The notes under the pieces were generated by a model, which ran no database searches, was not told where the DNA came from, and worked only from the letters and a program-made list of their open reading frames with translations. From positions 620,001 to 684,000 of the forward strand of contig WWBZ02000022.1 in NCBI GenBank assembly GCA_011503125.2: a stretch of 64,000 nucleotides of DNA, written 5' to 3'. Positions 23,400 through 34,415 of the stretch are shown piece by piece; positions within the stretch are counted from its first letter, which is position 1, and each line of letters opens with the position of its first letter. Position numbers and translations under genes: made by a program. Origin of the DNA: Botryosphaeria dothidea. Taxonomy: Eukaryota > Ascomycota > Dothideomycetes > Botryosphaeriales > Botryosphaeriaceae.

Positions 23400-25799
23400 G
23401 CTGTGGGGCTCAGCGCTGCGTGCGTGAAACGCTGAGGGCAGCAGAGGGAGGGCGCAAGAGGAGCGGCGGGCACGGAGGTGGGCGCAGGCATGTGGGTATA
23501 CATACTGAACTGTCGGCGGTGGCTCAGTGGGCGGGTAGCTTGAAACGAGATGCCGGATCTCGAGTAAGCGCTCAAAGGAATGACTGGCTCAACGGAGGCG
23601 CCGATGCGCGGGAAGCGACGCGCGAAAGAGAAGGATGCAGTGTGAACAGAGGCGGCGTCAGCGCTTTGGTTGGCGTTGTCGAGGAGCCGCGCTCGTGGGC
23701 GGAGTTAAGCAGAGTCAGTCTCGCAGAGACGGCGACGGCGGCGGCGGGCTCTCTCGGTCGGGCGCGAGGAAAAGGGGAGATTTCAGCGGCGGCAAGGCCT
23801 GCACGGGGTGCTGACGACGGGCGCTGCAGTTCTCGGCATCCAGGAAAGAAGGGCACGGTGGTGGGAGGGGCGGGTTCGCGGTGGGAATGGGTTGATGGAA
23901 GCAGCAGAGAAGGCAGGCCAGCGACTGGAGGGTGAGAAACCCACTCGGACGCCCACTCGTCGGGGCGCGGCGCTAAGCGTAGGCGCCCTGACCCGCCAGG
24001 CAAAGCGATGTTCTATATTTGGCCCCTTGCGTGCACAGTAAGAGTAAGTTACCGTAAAGACCGGCGAATCAACCCCCCAGGCATGCAGAGGCGCTGCAGC
24101 GCCGTGGAGACGGACGCTGCGTCGAGACACGACTGTTCGCGCCGTGTGGCCGGCGTCGCGCGCGCTGTGCGTTGCCCGAGGAGCGAGCTGCTCTCAAATC
24201 GCACCCGCCATGCTGTCCTGTCCTGCAATGCGAGCGTCAAGGCCGGCGCTCCAGCAGCGCCAGCATGCCTCCGCGCCGCCCTCGTCTTTCGTATGTCTTC
24301 GTTTTCACGGCGGCTGACCCACTCGCGCCGGCATCAACAAAGACTCGCACGCACGCAGGATCGCCGACCTGAAACCGTCAAAAACTCGGCCGGCCACGAG
24401 ACGGGCTGGAGCCTCATTTCACAGCCGAGGGCTGGCGCAAGCAGCGACCGGGGTGCGAGGCCTTCAGATGCCGGCCACGGCGGGCGTTGGTTGCCTCTTC
24501 CGCATCATCCTCCCTCCTAGGGCGTTTCAACCCTCCACCCCGATAAACGACACCGGTCCGGACGAAGCGCCTCCTTGCTAGCTTTGCGTGCTGATCACCA
24601 TCTGTCTGCGCTGCCTGTGAGCCTAAAAGCTTGTGAGATTCGATCGCAGAGGAGCCGCATCTCAGCACGGCAAGAGTCCCAGGCGCAACGCTGAGACAAA
24701 TCAGGTAGAGACCACGGCCGAATGAGTGTCAGCCTTTACCGTTCTGACGGGGCGCGGCGCGCCCCGCCACGCTGGGTTTAGTCGTTGCGCTGGGAGGATA
24801 TATCGACCATTAGCACAGCACCCGAAGCGGAAGGGAGTGATCATCTGTAACGTCGCGCATTGCGTAGCGAGATTCTCAGTGAGGCGAGGCGGACGGCTGC
24901 AAGCCCAGCCTTCGTCATGGCCAGGAGGCTCTGCCAGGACGAGCCACGTGAAAGGAGGCCTGCCCCTACGCCGCCTAAATCTCTCTCGCCGTACAATTAC
25001 CTGCTCACTCGTGGCCATTTCGCTTACCGGGGCATCCCGTGCAGTCAGGGCAATGTTATGACTACCTGTCTAAGACGTGGATGAGGTTCTATTTCGGCGA
25101 CGGCCAGAAGAGTAGGTAGGCTCGTGTGCAAATTACCGCCCAGATAATTTGCGCGTTGCCGGAGTCACAGTCAGTAGTCAAGAGTCTACGATTCCACCCC
25201 CAGCGTACATGGACATGGTAGACAGTATCTGTGCGCCCATTCGGAAGTGACATCTAGCGACCATGACTGAACTCATGACGGGCCTGTTGCCTAGAAAGAC
25301 GTGTGCCGGACGGGAGCAATCCGGTAATCAGTGGCTTGGTGCTGTGCACCTTTGTCATGAGTATCTCCGAACCAATTTGGGGATATAATTGAGAGCATGT
25401 GGTCTCGCCATCAGCGCACGATGGGAACTGTCAACGAGTGTGGCCAAGTGAGACCTTTTGAGGGCGCAGCGGCGGCCGAAGCGTCGCAGCCTAGAACGGA
25501 TGGCAAGATCCAAAGAAAGAAACACCAGGATGCAGACAGCACGATCTGCGAATGGCGCCGAGGCAATTTGCAAGTATTGCCACGAGTCGCGTGCCTTTTG
25601 ACAGGCTGTTGCGAAGGAGAGCATGTGAGAGGGTGATGAGACGAACAGAGGCACACGATGCAGGAGAGATGCGCGTAGGGCTTGGCGCGCTAACCCGGAA
25701 CCATTGGCGTAAGCGAACCCGCACTTCGACTCTGTCTACGCACCACGGCAAATTTCGACCTCCAACCACGACGGACTAACCACCACCAGCACAGCAAAG
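23400..25799. other. Intergenic between phosphatase and ribosomal protein genes
   Basis: A divergent promoter region of 2.4 kb. It is G+C-rich with Arg/Pro/Ala-biased shadow frames on both strands. No gene can be supported. A C/A-rich leader (CACCACCAGCACAGCAAAG) directly precedes the uL4 start codon, as is common for highly expressed fungal genes. Confidence 0.55.
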
Positions 25800-27160
25800 A
25801 TGACGAGCCGGCCTGTTGTCACCATTATCGCCGCCGATGGCAAGGCCAGCGAGCAGACTCACCCTCTCCCGGAGGTGTTCAAGGCCCCCGTCCGCCCGGA
25901 CATCGTCCAGTATGTTGGAGTGCAACAATTTCAACAACGCGGCCATGGCTGACCCAGCGCAGGACCGTCCATGCCGGTATGGCCAAGAACAAGAGGCAGC
26001 CGTACGCCGTGAGCGAGAAGGCTGGCCACCAGACCTCCGCTGAGTCGTGGGGTACCGGTTAGTACACCCCAATCGCAAATTCGGCGGAGGCCGCAAGAAA
26101 ACATCGAAATTCACGAATTGGACGCAATGCGCGTGCGAACGGGCGAGAACATGCGCATCAGGAGGGCATAGGCTGATGGAAACATTAATCAGGTCGTGCC
26201 GTCGCCCGTATCCCCCGTGTCTCCGGTGGTGGTACCCACCGTGCTGGTCAGGCTGCCTTTGGTAACCAGTGCCGCTCTGGCCGCATGTTCGCTCCCACCA
26301 AAGTCTGGAGGAAGTGGCACCAGAAGATCAACCTCGGCCAGAAGTGAGTCTGCCAGATAAAGCGCTATTCCAAGAGCGCAGCTAATATTAATTGTAGGCG
26401 CTTCGCTACCGCCTCTGCCCTGGCTGCTTCTTCCAGCGCCGCTCTGCTGCTGGCTCGTGGTCACCACGTCTCCACCATCCCCGAGGTTCCCCTCGTCGTT
26501 TCCTCGACCGCTTTTGCCAACGCTGCCATCTCCAAGACCTCCGCTGCTGTCGCCCTCCTGAAGGCTGTCGGTGCCGGTGCTGATGTCGAGAAGGTCAAGG
26601 CTTCGAAGAAGCTCCGTGCCGGTAAGGGTAAGCTCCGTGGCCGCCGCCACCGCCAGCGCCGCGGTCCTCTGGTCGTCTACGACCCCGAGTCCGACGGCAA
26701 GGAGCTCGTCACGGCTTTCCGCAACATCCCCGGTGTCGAGACCTCTTCCGTTTACGCCCTCAACCTCCTCCAGCTCGCTCCTGGTGGTCACCTGGGTCGC
26801 TTCATTGTCTGGACCTCTTCCGCTTTCCAGGCTCTTGACAAGATCTACGGCACCACCACTGAGCCTTCTGCGCTCAAGAAGGACTTCCTCCTCCCTGCCC
26901 CCGTTGTCAAGCAGGCCGACATTGCCTCGCTCATCAACTCCTCGGAGGTCCAGTCCGTCCTCCGCCCCGTCAAGGGCAGCGCCATCACCAAGCGTACTGC
27001 TGTCCAGAAGAAGAACCCGCTCGTCAACAAGCAGGTTCTGCTCAGGCTCAACCCCTACGCCAAGCAGTTTTCCGCCCAGAAGCTTGGCCAGTCCAAGGTC
27101 GAGCAGCCCAAGGCTCCCAAGCTTGCTGCGGAGTTCGTCTCCACTCTTAACGAGAACTAA
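25800..27160 (+). CDS. RPL4: 60S ribosomal protein L4 (uL4), 4 exons
   Basis: Cytosolic large-subunit protein of 372 residues, the usual length for fungi. Exons are 25800-25909, 25963-26057, 26193-26343 and 26398-27160. Introns are 53, 135 and 54 bp, with donors GTATGT, GTTAGT and GTGAGT. The family is clear from [40 protein letters not shown] and [20 protein letters not shown]. The long loop of uL4 reaches into the peptide exit tunnel. Three introns crowded at the 5' end and strong codon preference (mostly C-ending codons) are typical of a highly expressed ribosomal protein gene. The long open frame on the opposite strand of exon 4 is a shadow of this codon bias. Confidence 0.97.
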
Positions 27161-27965
27161 GGGTGAAATCGCGCGGTGTCTGCGGTGGTTTGGGTGCACG
27201 TTTTCCTTTCCTCAGTCCACGGTCTAATGGGGCTCTAGAGTGCTTTGTGAGGTAGCTGAAAAAAAGATTAGTCAAAATGGGATGACTAAACAGCTCAATT
27301 ATGATATCCCCGTTATGTTACGAGTTGAAGTGCCGTTTTAAGTGATATTTGACAGATGCCCAAAGGCTGAAGTCGGAGGAATGACCTAATCATGAGATCG
27401 ATTTGCCGGCTGGTTGGAAAGAGCAACATCTACAAGCCTCATGCAAATTGGGGGCGCAGCTGTGCAAGACTGCCCATAACAGCCACATTCGAGCAGCTGG
27501 GTCAGCATCTCGATATGTTCTCCAGTCTCGGTACCCTGCAATATCAGATAGACCTAGACTCGCTGACGGAGATATCTTCGTTTCAGGCTTTGGACTAAAG
27601 CGTCCTATTGACTGGGCTGGACGCTCATGACTTGCCCATGATATCTATTATTGTGTTTTCTTTGGTACTTCTTTTCCCCAGTCAGAGTCGAGCCGAGCCT
27701 GACAAGCCATCGCTATTAATGCTCCTTGGTAATCCAGTATGCCTAGCTATTGTTCCTTTCCGAGGAATCACCTTTGGTTGAATGAGGTCGACGCCGTGTG
27801 GCCCAGCTGTAGAACCTCGCGATCGCTGTAATCATTGACCCTTCCCCTCGATGCCGGTAGTCGGCCGGTTGTAATCATTACCACCCAGCGCCTTATGCAC
27901 TTCAGACCCAGATGAAAATCACGTATCAGTCCTGTTGTCATAGCCGCTAGTGCGCCAGCAGAACT
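27161..27965. other. Intergenic, convergent 3' flanks
   Basis: Lies between the convergent uL4 and TAF11 genes and should hold both 3' UTRs. No gene or repeat is seen. Confidence 0.6.
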
Positions 27966-29387
27966 TCAACGGAACAGACGCCTTCCTCCAATCCTGCCCG
28001 CTGTCCTCTCCCTGCCCTCCAAGCTCAAGCCCAAGAACCCCATCGCTCCGCCCTCACGATCCTTCTTGTAGCGACGCAGAGCCTCGCGCAGGTGGTCCGG
28101 AGTCAGCGGGCCGCGGTCACGCTCGGCCAGGCGCTCGCTCAGCGGGGCGTCGTGCGGGATGACCTTGTGCTCCGTGGTCGTGCTGTTGCCGTCAGCCGCC
28201 GTTGTGCTGTCACTGCTGGACGCAGGGACAGTAGTGTCTTGCGACGCGTTCGGCGTGGGCGTTTGGGCAGTCGCCTGGAGGTTGGGTGTGCTGCCGTTGG
28301 TGGCACCTGGCGCGGGGCTGGTGGTACCGTTGGCCGGAGAGCGCGGAGGTGCGGTGCTAGGGCTGTTGGCGCTGTGAGGTACGGGCGATGTGCTCGCGCT
28401 GGGAGGGCCAGGAATGCGGATGTTCGAGTAGGGGTTTGGATTGTAGGAAGGGTGGAGGTGCTGGTAGCCATATGGGTTGTGGTAGGCGCCCGGTGTCTGC
28501 GCTGCGGCGGGCGAAGGAGGAGGCGGCGCTTGTAGCAGCTGCTGAGGTGTAGGAGGAGGTGCTTGTTGCTGCTGCTGCGGCTGTTGGTTTGCAGGCAGCC
28601 TGGGGTCATCGATAGGCGCGTATTCGGCGACAGCTTGCCATTCCTGCTGGACGGTACGGGCACGCTCGATCAAGGAACCGATGAAGACCTTGGTGTACGA
28701 GTTGATGGTCGTGACGACGGATTGAGGAACGGACTGTGAGAGTGTCTGGTTGGTGATCTGGTGGGCGCGAGTTCGTTAGCGTTCTGCGTGCCAGATAATA
28801 GCAATGTCGTACCTTGCGGACGGTCTCCTTCTTTAGCTTTACCGCACGATACTTTGCATATCTATCTGACTGATCCGGATCAAGGCGATCGACGAGCATC
28901 CTAGACAGAGGACTATCAATGCTTGCAACGTTCCCGCCATGGAATGGGCGAAGAAACTATACCTCAGGTGCTCTTTCTCTTGCTTCTCGTCCGCCTCGCC
29001 CTGTCCCTCCATTACAGCATCAAGCGCTTCTCCTCCCTCATCTTGATCGGCCTCTTCTTCTTCGTCTGCCTTGTCCGCAGCCTCATCCGCGCCTCCTTTG
29101 CCTCCTCTGACACTGGTTCCTGTGGTGCTCCTCACATCATCGTCGCCGCCCTTGCCTTTGCGTCCCTTCTTCCTGGTGGTGTTAGTATTTGCGGTGAACG
29201 TGCTATCGACGCTCGGAGAGCGCGAAAACTCGGCGCGTCTGTCGGATTCTTCGGGCGGGAATGATGTCTGGCGCAGACCAGAGGGACCCGTAGACGGCTT
29301 GCGGCGCTTGCTTGGGTTGGGCGGCAGCTGGCCACTGAGAGAGGGCCGCTTCTTCGAGAAGTTGAGCCCGGACGGAGGCGAGGCCAT
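27966..29387 (-). CDS. TAF11: TFIID subunit TAF11 (TAFII28 histone-fold protein), 3 exons
   Basis: General transcription factor subunit of 434 residues that pairs with TAF13 in TFIID. Exons are 29387-28963, 28900-28813 and 28757-27966; introns are 62 and 55 bp, and both joins preserve frame. The N-terminal ~140 residues are basic then acidic (KADEEEEADQDEGGEALD). The histone fold starts at DPDQSDRYAKYRAVKLKKE and continues as ITNQTLSQSVPQSVVTTINS (from residue 172) and SYTKVFIGSLIERAR. The last helix, PLTPDHLREALRRYKKD, comes only near residue 388. About 170 Pro/Gln/Ser/Thr-rich residues, including polyglutamine, therefore interrupt the fold. The C-terminus ends GRRLFR. Confidence 0.93.
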
Positions 29388-29741
29388 GGTGGACGGTTGC
29401 GAACTCGCGCGAAGAGGTGTGGGTGTTGTGAAATGTTGGTGAGTCGACGACGTTGCCGATGGTGGTAGCTTTGGGGTAACGCGCGCGTCTTGCGCGCGCA
29501 GTTTCGCCGGTAAGGCTGAGGCGGGCGCACCACTGCACACGCCACCAAACTTCTCCAGATATTTGGGTGGAAATATCTGGCTAGGCGTTGATCCGTCAAA
29601 TCAGATCGCCTGACCCACAGTGCTTCGATGACATACAATCATCGTATCCTACATTAACTAACTTCATACCTGGTAATCATGATTTAACCGATACAAAAAG
29701 CCCAGAGTTCCTTCAGCACACCAAATGTCAAGCAATACACT
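29388..29741. other. Intergenic, TAF11 promoter side
   Basis: Short region upstream of TAF11 and downstream of the ankyrin gene. No feature recognised apart from an alternating GCGC/CGCG stretch near 29480-29500. Confidence 0.5.
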
Positions 29742-30317
29742 TTATATTGGGCATGTATCTCCCTCCGACACACCCTCGCCCGGGACAATTGCCCGCACCA
29801 TGCCAGGCACTTCCCGGCCCGGTTCCACTCCCAGAATATCAAACAAGCCCTCCCTCTTGAACATGACCGCCGTATCCTTCGCGTTCGGCGTCCCAGCCTC
29901 CGAATTGCCACCGCCCTCCACCAATATTTTCACAACCTCTCCATGTCCCTTGAATACTGCGCCAGCAAGTGGACTCTGACCACGGCCATTGATAACGTTA
30001 GGGTCGGCGCCCTTGGTTATCAGAGCGTGCACTGTCTCCGGCTGGCCGTGGTATGCGGCTAACATGAGCAGCGTGTCGCCTTGGTGATTGGTGAGATTCG
30101 ATGGGATGCCCGCATCTAGATATGTTTGGAGGGTTGCGGTGTCTCCAGCGCGCGCTAGGTCGAAGAGCTTTGCTGCGAGCTCGAGTGCTGCGGCTGGCAG
30201 CTCATCAACGTTTGCGGGTCCGGAGGTGTTTGTCGAGGGCTTGGTGGCTGCTGGGCCGCTGCTGTCGCTTTCGCCATTGGCCGCAGGTGGCTGCCCGTCG
30301 TTGGCCGGGATGCCCAT
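29742..30317 (-). CDS. Small ankyrin-repeat protein
   Basis: A 191-residue single-exon protein. The first ~50 residues are low-complexity (Ser/Gly/Pro/Thr). Ankyrin repeats follow: LFDLARAGDTATLQTYLDAG, then HQGDTLLMLAAYHGQPETVH with ALITKGADPNVINGRGQSPL, then GAVFKGHGEVVKILVEGGG. These are about three repeats with the TPLHLAA-type helix pair replaced by TLLMLAAYHG, common in small fungal ankyrin proteins. It is a cytosolic or nuclear protein-binding module; no catalytic domain is present and the partner is unknown. It starts at an ATG 624 bp from the divergent GNAT gene. Confidence 0.88.
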   Translation of the reverse strand: MGIPANDGQPPAANGESDSSGPAATKPSTNTSGPANVDELPAAALELAAKLFDLARAGDTATLQTYLDAGIPSNLTNHQGDTLLMLAAYHGQPETVHALITKGADPNVINGRGQSPLAGAVFKGHGEVVKILVEGGGNSEAGTPNAKDTAVMFKREGLFDILGVEPGREVPGMVRAIVPGEGVSEGDTCPI

Positions 30318-30941
30318 TGTGCCGACTTCCCTCGCGTTTTGGTCAAGTTAATTGTGGAAAAATCTGGATCTGTAGCTGCACTGGACTTGGTTTACAGGTG
30401 AATGGAATGATAGCAATCGAGAAAGTGCTGCACGACTGGTTCACAGCGAAATGGCAAACGGTGATCGCGCATGAGCCGATGATGACATAGGCGGGGAACT
30501 CTGACTATCAATTAGGGCCCAGAACCTCCGTCCCTCTACAGTGCTCAATAATCGGCTGCTCAGCCCGTCCCACGTCCTCAGGGATTTTAGCCTATCAGAA
30601 ATAGAGAGAAATTATCTTTATAGTGGCTTACTTTCATCGTGAATTCACTTATCAAATAGTTTCCATGGCAGTCCACAGCTACAGGCGCTAGTGTAGTTTA
30701 CGGACACCGCAAAGCCTGTGGTCATGAAGGGATATTCCATCACCTTTATATCCAGATTCGAGACGATAAATACGCACGAGAGTTCTCTTCACTTCCACAT
30801 CTTCCCAAGCATCATCATATCTTTCTACTGATATCCTGAAAGAAGTACATTAATCTCACTTCTTGAACCATCACAATTTCGCCATTGCTACGTCGAACTC
30901 TCCTTGTGAATGGTCAGCACTCCCACGCGCAATTAACCAAC
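30318..30941. other. Divergent promoter, ankyrin/GNAT
   Basis: Shared upstream region of two divergent genes. No gene found except a short upstream ORF at the right end (listed separately). Confidence 0.5.
30910..30936 (+). promoter_or_regulatory. Upstream ORF of 8 codons before the GNAT gene
   Basis: An ATG in the probable leader opens eight codons (MVSTPTRN) and stops only 5 nt before the GNAT start codon. So short a gap would limit reinitiation, so it could reduce translation. Whether the transcript starts far enough upstream to include it is unknown. Confidence 0.35.
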
Positions 30942-31457
30942 ATGACGTCCGAAACTGCACTCCCGTCTGGTTACACTTTCCATGACATCCCGCCTCCTCT
31001 CACAAACTACCTCAACCTCCGGCGCGTCACCGGCCTCAGTCCCAAAACCCCTGCGCAAGGAACTGGGGCCATTTCCGGCAGCTGGGCCTGGTGCACCATC
31101 CTTTATTTCGACCCGTCCGCACAATCATCCGAACCCTCTCAGGGCGAGCCGGTCGGCATGATACGTGCCATTGGCGACGGCGGCTGGTGCTTTCATTTGT
31201 CAGACATGGCTGTGCTGCCGGAGCACCAGCGCAAAGGCCTAGGGGAGGCGTTGTTGAAGCGGCTGCTGAAGATTATCAAAGAGAGGTCGCCACCCGGCGC
31301 GTTGATTACGCTGCTGGCGGACAAACCGGCCAGGGGACTGTACAAGAAATTAGGTTTCGTGGAAAGTGCTCCGCACAGTCTGGGAATGTGGCTTGAGCCA
31401 GAGGAAATGTCCTCAGAAGGGGTGACTGGGGAGAACTGGAGTTTTTCATACAGCTAG
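30942..31457 (+). CDS. GNAT-family N-acetyltransferase
   Basis: A 171-residue single-domain acetyltransferase that would transfer acetyl from acetyl-CoA to an amine. The acetyl-CoA pyrophosphate loop QRKGLG is at residues 96-101, after the strand LSDMAVLPEH. GLYKKLGFVE matches the C-terminal motif B region. An open frame extends 57 nt further upstream, but only from a TTG; the ATG at 30942 (CAACATGAC) is preferred. Similar small fungal GNATs are often annotated only as acetyltransferases, and the substrate cannot be predicted here. Confidence 0.88.
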   Translation: MTSETALPSGYTFHDIPPPLTNYLNLRRVTGLSPKTPAQGTGAISGSWAWCTILYFDPSAQSSEPSQGEPVGMIRAIGDGGWCFHLSDMAVLPEHQRKGLGEALLKRLLKIIKERSPPGALITLLADKPARGLYKKLGFVESAPHSLGMWLEPEEMSSEGVTGENWSFSYS

Positions 31458-31618
31458 AAATTATTCAGATTCCATATGCAGTTGCCAATCCATTATGGCC
31501 CTAGTCTTTTTTTACATATGCAACGCCTCTGGGATCCGAGTATCCTGTACGCCCTATGCATGCTAAAATTTGGTATCGCCTCGATCGTGAATGATGCTCG
31601 CCTTGGGTTGCAAAGCTT

Positions 31619-33394
31619 TTAATCGTCCTCATCAACCCTGGCCCGCTTGGAAGATCTGCCATCGGGCTCATCCACTGCCCTCTTGCCGCTGCCTGCTGCA
31701 CCCTTAGTGGCTTCTGAGATCATCTGGTTGATGTTGAAAGGGTCATCGGTGTCCTTTTCGAACTGGACAGGTCCTTCGCGTTGCTGTTGATCCGTTAGTA
31801 CCTTTTCATACACCTTGATGCCGCAAAAATGGCTTACCTCGGCAGTATCCGCGCCCTTGAAGCCCTCCTTTACCTTTCCAAGCACCTCGAATCTGCTTGA
31901 CTTCTGGATCTTGTCAAGAGTCTCGCCACCATCCTCATCATCATCCTGGTTGAGCTTTGGCCGATAGATACTGTGAAGGGCATCTTGGGCGGCGAAAAGG
32001 GGCTTGTCGTAAGGTTGGTCCTCGTTGAATCCTGTGTCGAACCCACTCGTCTGGTTGAAGAGTCGGGAATCGTACATGGTCTCCGACGATTGGCTCGGCT
32101 TCGCAATTCCCAACGCAACTTTCTCCGAAATATCACGATTCTGTTCCCTCGCCATCATCTGAATCCGTCGCTCCGTACCCATACGTGACTGCCGCAACTG
32201 CTTCTCGGCCTCCCTCCGACGTTCTCGACGCATCTCCTCTCTCTCCCTGACCGCCTCACCATCTTCGCTCTCAGACCTGGATGAATACTCTGACGGGCTT
32301 CGACTTCTGGAGTGAGAGCGGTCGTCCCGTATATCTCTCCTGGAGCCACCTGCAGCTTGTTCGCGTGCCTTCATTGCCAACTGGCGCAGGTGTTCCTCCT
32401 TCTGCAGCTTTTCCTTCTCTGCAAGCTTTTGCTGCATCAACGCACGCTGCTTGACCTCCTCTCTGGCATGCCTGTCTGCCGTGAACAGGGCTTCGGCGAA
32501 CTGCGCAAATTTGTCGTTGATTGTGACATCTTGCAGACCACGTCCATCCGCTGCCAAACGCTTATCCAGCGGCACTGTATAACCTTTCGGGTTCTTCCAG
32601 TTAGAGACCGGTGGGGGAATCCTCCATGCCTCCTGATCCTCGGCCGTCAATTTACGCGGTGGTGAATGCATTACGGGAGGCGGGGGGCTCGGGGGTCCGC
32701 GGGGGATCTTCTTGTGCTTGAACTTGGGCGGTTCCATCGGATCGACCTGCCTCTCCACAATCTTCATGATCCTGTCCTGCTTCTTGCTGTTGTCGCCCAT
32801 CTGGTTCGCCGGAGTGTAGCGAACATAAGTCGGCGCCTTGCGCGTAGTGCCTGCGACCGTCTTTGGTTTCTGTGCTGCAACCGCTCCTGAGACCAGCTTT
32901 GCCAGAGCTTCCTCAGTCTTCTTCTTCGTCTCAGCGACCTGTTCCTCCGACGGACGGTCCAGCGAGATCTCGCCAATGTCGGCACGTTGGCGCAGTGGAA
33001 TAAGGTCCTTGAACGAGGCATGGACAATGCGATTCTCGCTGTGTCCTCGTCTGGCGATGGCGTCATATTTCACCTTGCCCTCCGCATCGACCTGGATGGC
33101 GAGCGCGTTGGAGCTCGATGTGCTTTTCCTGCCCATATCCAGCGGGTATTGCGCGACTGGAACCTCGGGGAACGCGCCTCCATCGCCGTAATCTTCCTGC
33201 GAACGAGGCCGCCATCCTGCGCGCTGACCGTATGGCGGCGGGCCGGATTTCTTCAGCACGACCTGCGTCTGGTCAATTTCGGAGGCTCCCACGACGCGTG
33301 GACCGCGGGGCTGGGCGTGTGCGGGAAGGTCCTCATCTTCGCCAGTGTACTTGGGCTTGGGGAGAGCGCGCGAGAGCGAAAGACCGGTGGACAT
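31619..33394 (-). CDS. PRP45: Pre-mRNA-processing protein 45 (SNW/SKIP family)
   Basis: A spliceosome component of 591 residues, the ortholog of yeast Prp45 and human SKIP/SNW1, which acts with the Prp19-related complex during activation. The SNW domain carries PPPYGQRAGWRPRSQEDYGDGGAFPEVPVAQYPL-type family sequence near residues 50-85 and IPPPVSNWKNPKGYTVPLDKR with the namesake Ser-Asn-Trp at 264-266. A Pro-rich stretch (GPPSPPPPVMHSPPRK) precedes it. The C-terminal half is charged and helical (QQKLAEKEKLQKEEHLRQLA) with an Arg/Ser-rich stretch (DDRSHSRSRSPSEYSSRSES) and ends in an NLS-like KRARVDEDD. Single exon, true ATG start. Confidence 0.95.
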   Translation of the reverse strand: MSTGLSLSRALPKPKYTGEDEDLPAHAQPRGPRVVGASEIDQTQVVLKKSGPPPYGQRAGWRPRSQEDYGDGGAFPEVPVAQYPLDMGRKSTSSSNALAIQVDAEGKVKYDAIARRGHSENRIVHASFKDLIPLRQRADIGEISLDRPSEEQVAETKKKTEEALAKLVSGAVAAQKPKTVAGTTRKAPTYVRYTPANQMGDNSKKQDRIMKIVERQVDPMEPPKFKHKKIPRGPPSPPPPVMHSPPRKLTAEDQEAWRIPPPVSNWKNPKGYTVPLDKRLAADGRGLQDVTINDKFAQFAEALFTADRHAREEVKQRALMQQKLAEKEKLQKEEHLRQLAMKAREQAAGGSRRDIRDDRSHSRSRSPSEYSSRSESEDGEAVREREEMRRERRREAEKQLRQSRMGTERRIQMMAREQNRDISEKVALGIAKPSQSSETMYDSRLFNQTSGFDTGFNEDQPYDKPLFAAQDALHSIYRPKLNQDDDEDGGETLDKIQKSSRFEVLGKVKEGFKGADTAEVSHFCGIKVYEKVLTDQQQREGPVQFEKDTDDPFNINQMISEATKGAAGSGKRAVDEPDGRSSKRARVDEDD

Positions 33395-34415
33395 GGTGGC
33401 GTGGTGGCGGTTGGACGCGTTGGTGACAAGCCGACGAGGCGAGTTGTCGAGGTAAAACGCAGTCTGCCCTGCGGCCTCAGTCTTGGCGGTCGTGCCCAGC
33501 CACTAGGCGACGGAAGCCTTAGTCAGGAGTTTACGGTACCGCTCTCCTGAACAGGGCCGCCCCTCTCCCAGAGCAGAGTGCATGCTTGACGGCGAGCCTT
33601 CCTCTTGCATTCTAGCGCGTTTCAGGTCGCGACTCAGCGACACGGTTGCGCTCGCGCACCACTGTTTTCTCGAAAAATTCATCTCAAAGCTGGGGCCGGT
33701 GTGTGCATATCGCACATTCGCAAGCGAGCCCGTGCCGTTGCCCTGTGAGCGGCCGCTTGCGCCAGTGGTGCTCGCTCCGGGCGTCAATAGGGAGTCATGA
33801 GAGTTTAGATGTGTAGGGCTGCCGCTGATGTGCATTCCCGCGGCTCTCCACCACGCTGCAGCAAGAGTTTCAGGGCCAGACGCCTCTAGACATGTGGGCT
33901 GGGCGCGGGGCGCGGATGTGCATGGCATTCTTTCTCCCGAAGCCCGAGAGGTGCGTTCCTGCAGGACCACCCGCTGGGGATGTCAGGTATGGAGGCGCTG
34001 GGCCCGGCGGCTGCAGGCGCGACGATGCTCAGCTCGAGGCGCGCAAACGGGGGCGACGGCGCTCGCGGACCCGCCGCGGGCAAGCAGACTTTGGCCAGCC
34101 TCAGCATTTGTGCCTGACAAGCATCGCCTAATGGCGTTAATCGAGCTCCCCCATGCCCGCCAGCTGTGATAGGCTTTGCAGCGTCACTCTACTAGGCTCG
34201 GCGATAGGCCGCCGGCTCCCAGCACTGCGGAGAAGGGAAAGGTGCGGCGTCGCGCCTGTGACATGAGTCTTCTCCTCTGCTCCTGAGCAGCGATACACTC
34301 GATCCCGAGGCCTGTGGAGGTTCTTCATGCGGTCTGAGAAGGCGAGATTTTGTTGTTGTCCGCGCGCGTCGTAGCACCGCAGTGCACCACTTGGACCAGC
34401 CCCCCGGACAAGGAT
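33395..34415. other. Divergent promoter region
   Basis: About 1 kb between the divergent PRP45 gene and the disordered coiled-coil gene. Small frames on both strands look like shadows. No regulatory site is certain. Confidence 0.5.

Noticed and set aside
26058..26192. Possible intronic C/D snoRNA in the 135-bp uL4 intron (vertebrate RPL4 introns host snoRNAs)
   Set aside because: The only C-box-like TGATGG lies near the 3' end of the intron, with no D box in the right order.
26189..27199. 336-codon minus-strand frame opposite uL4
   Set aside because: It is the mirror of the strongly biased codons of uL4 exon 4, rich in Leu/Gly/Asp/Ser, and matches no family.
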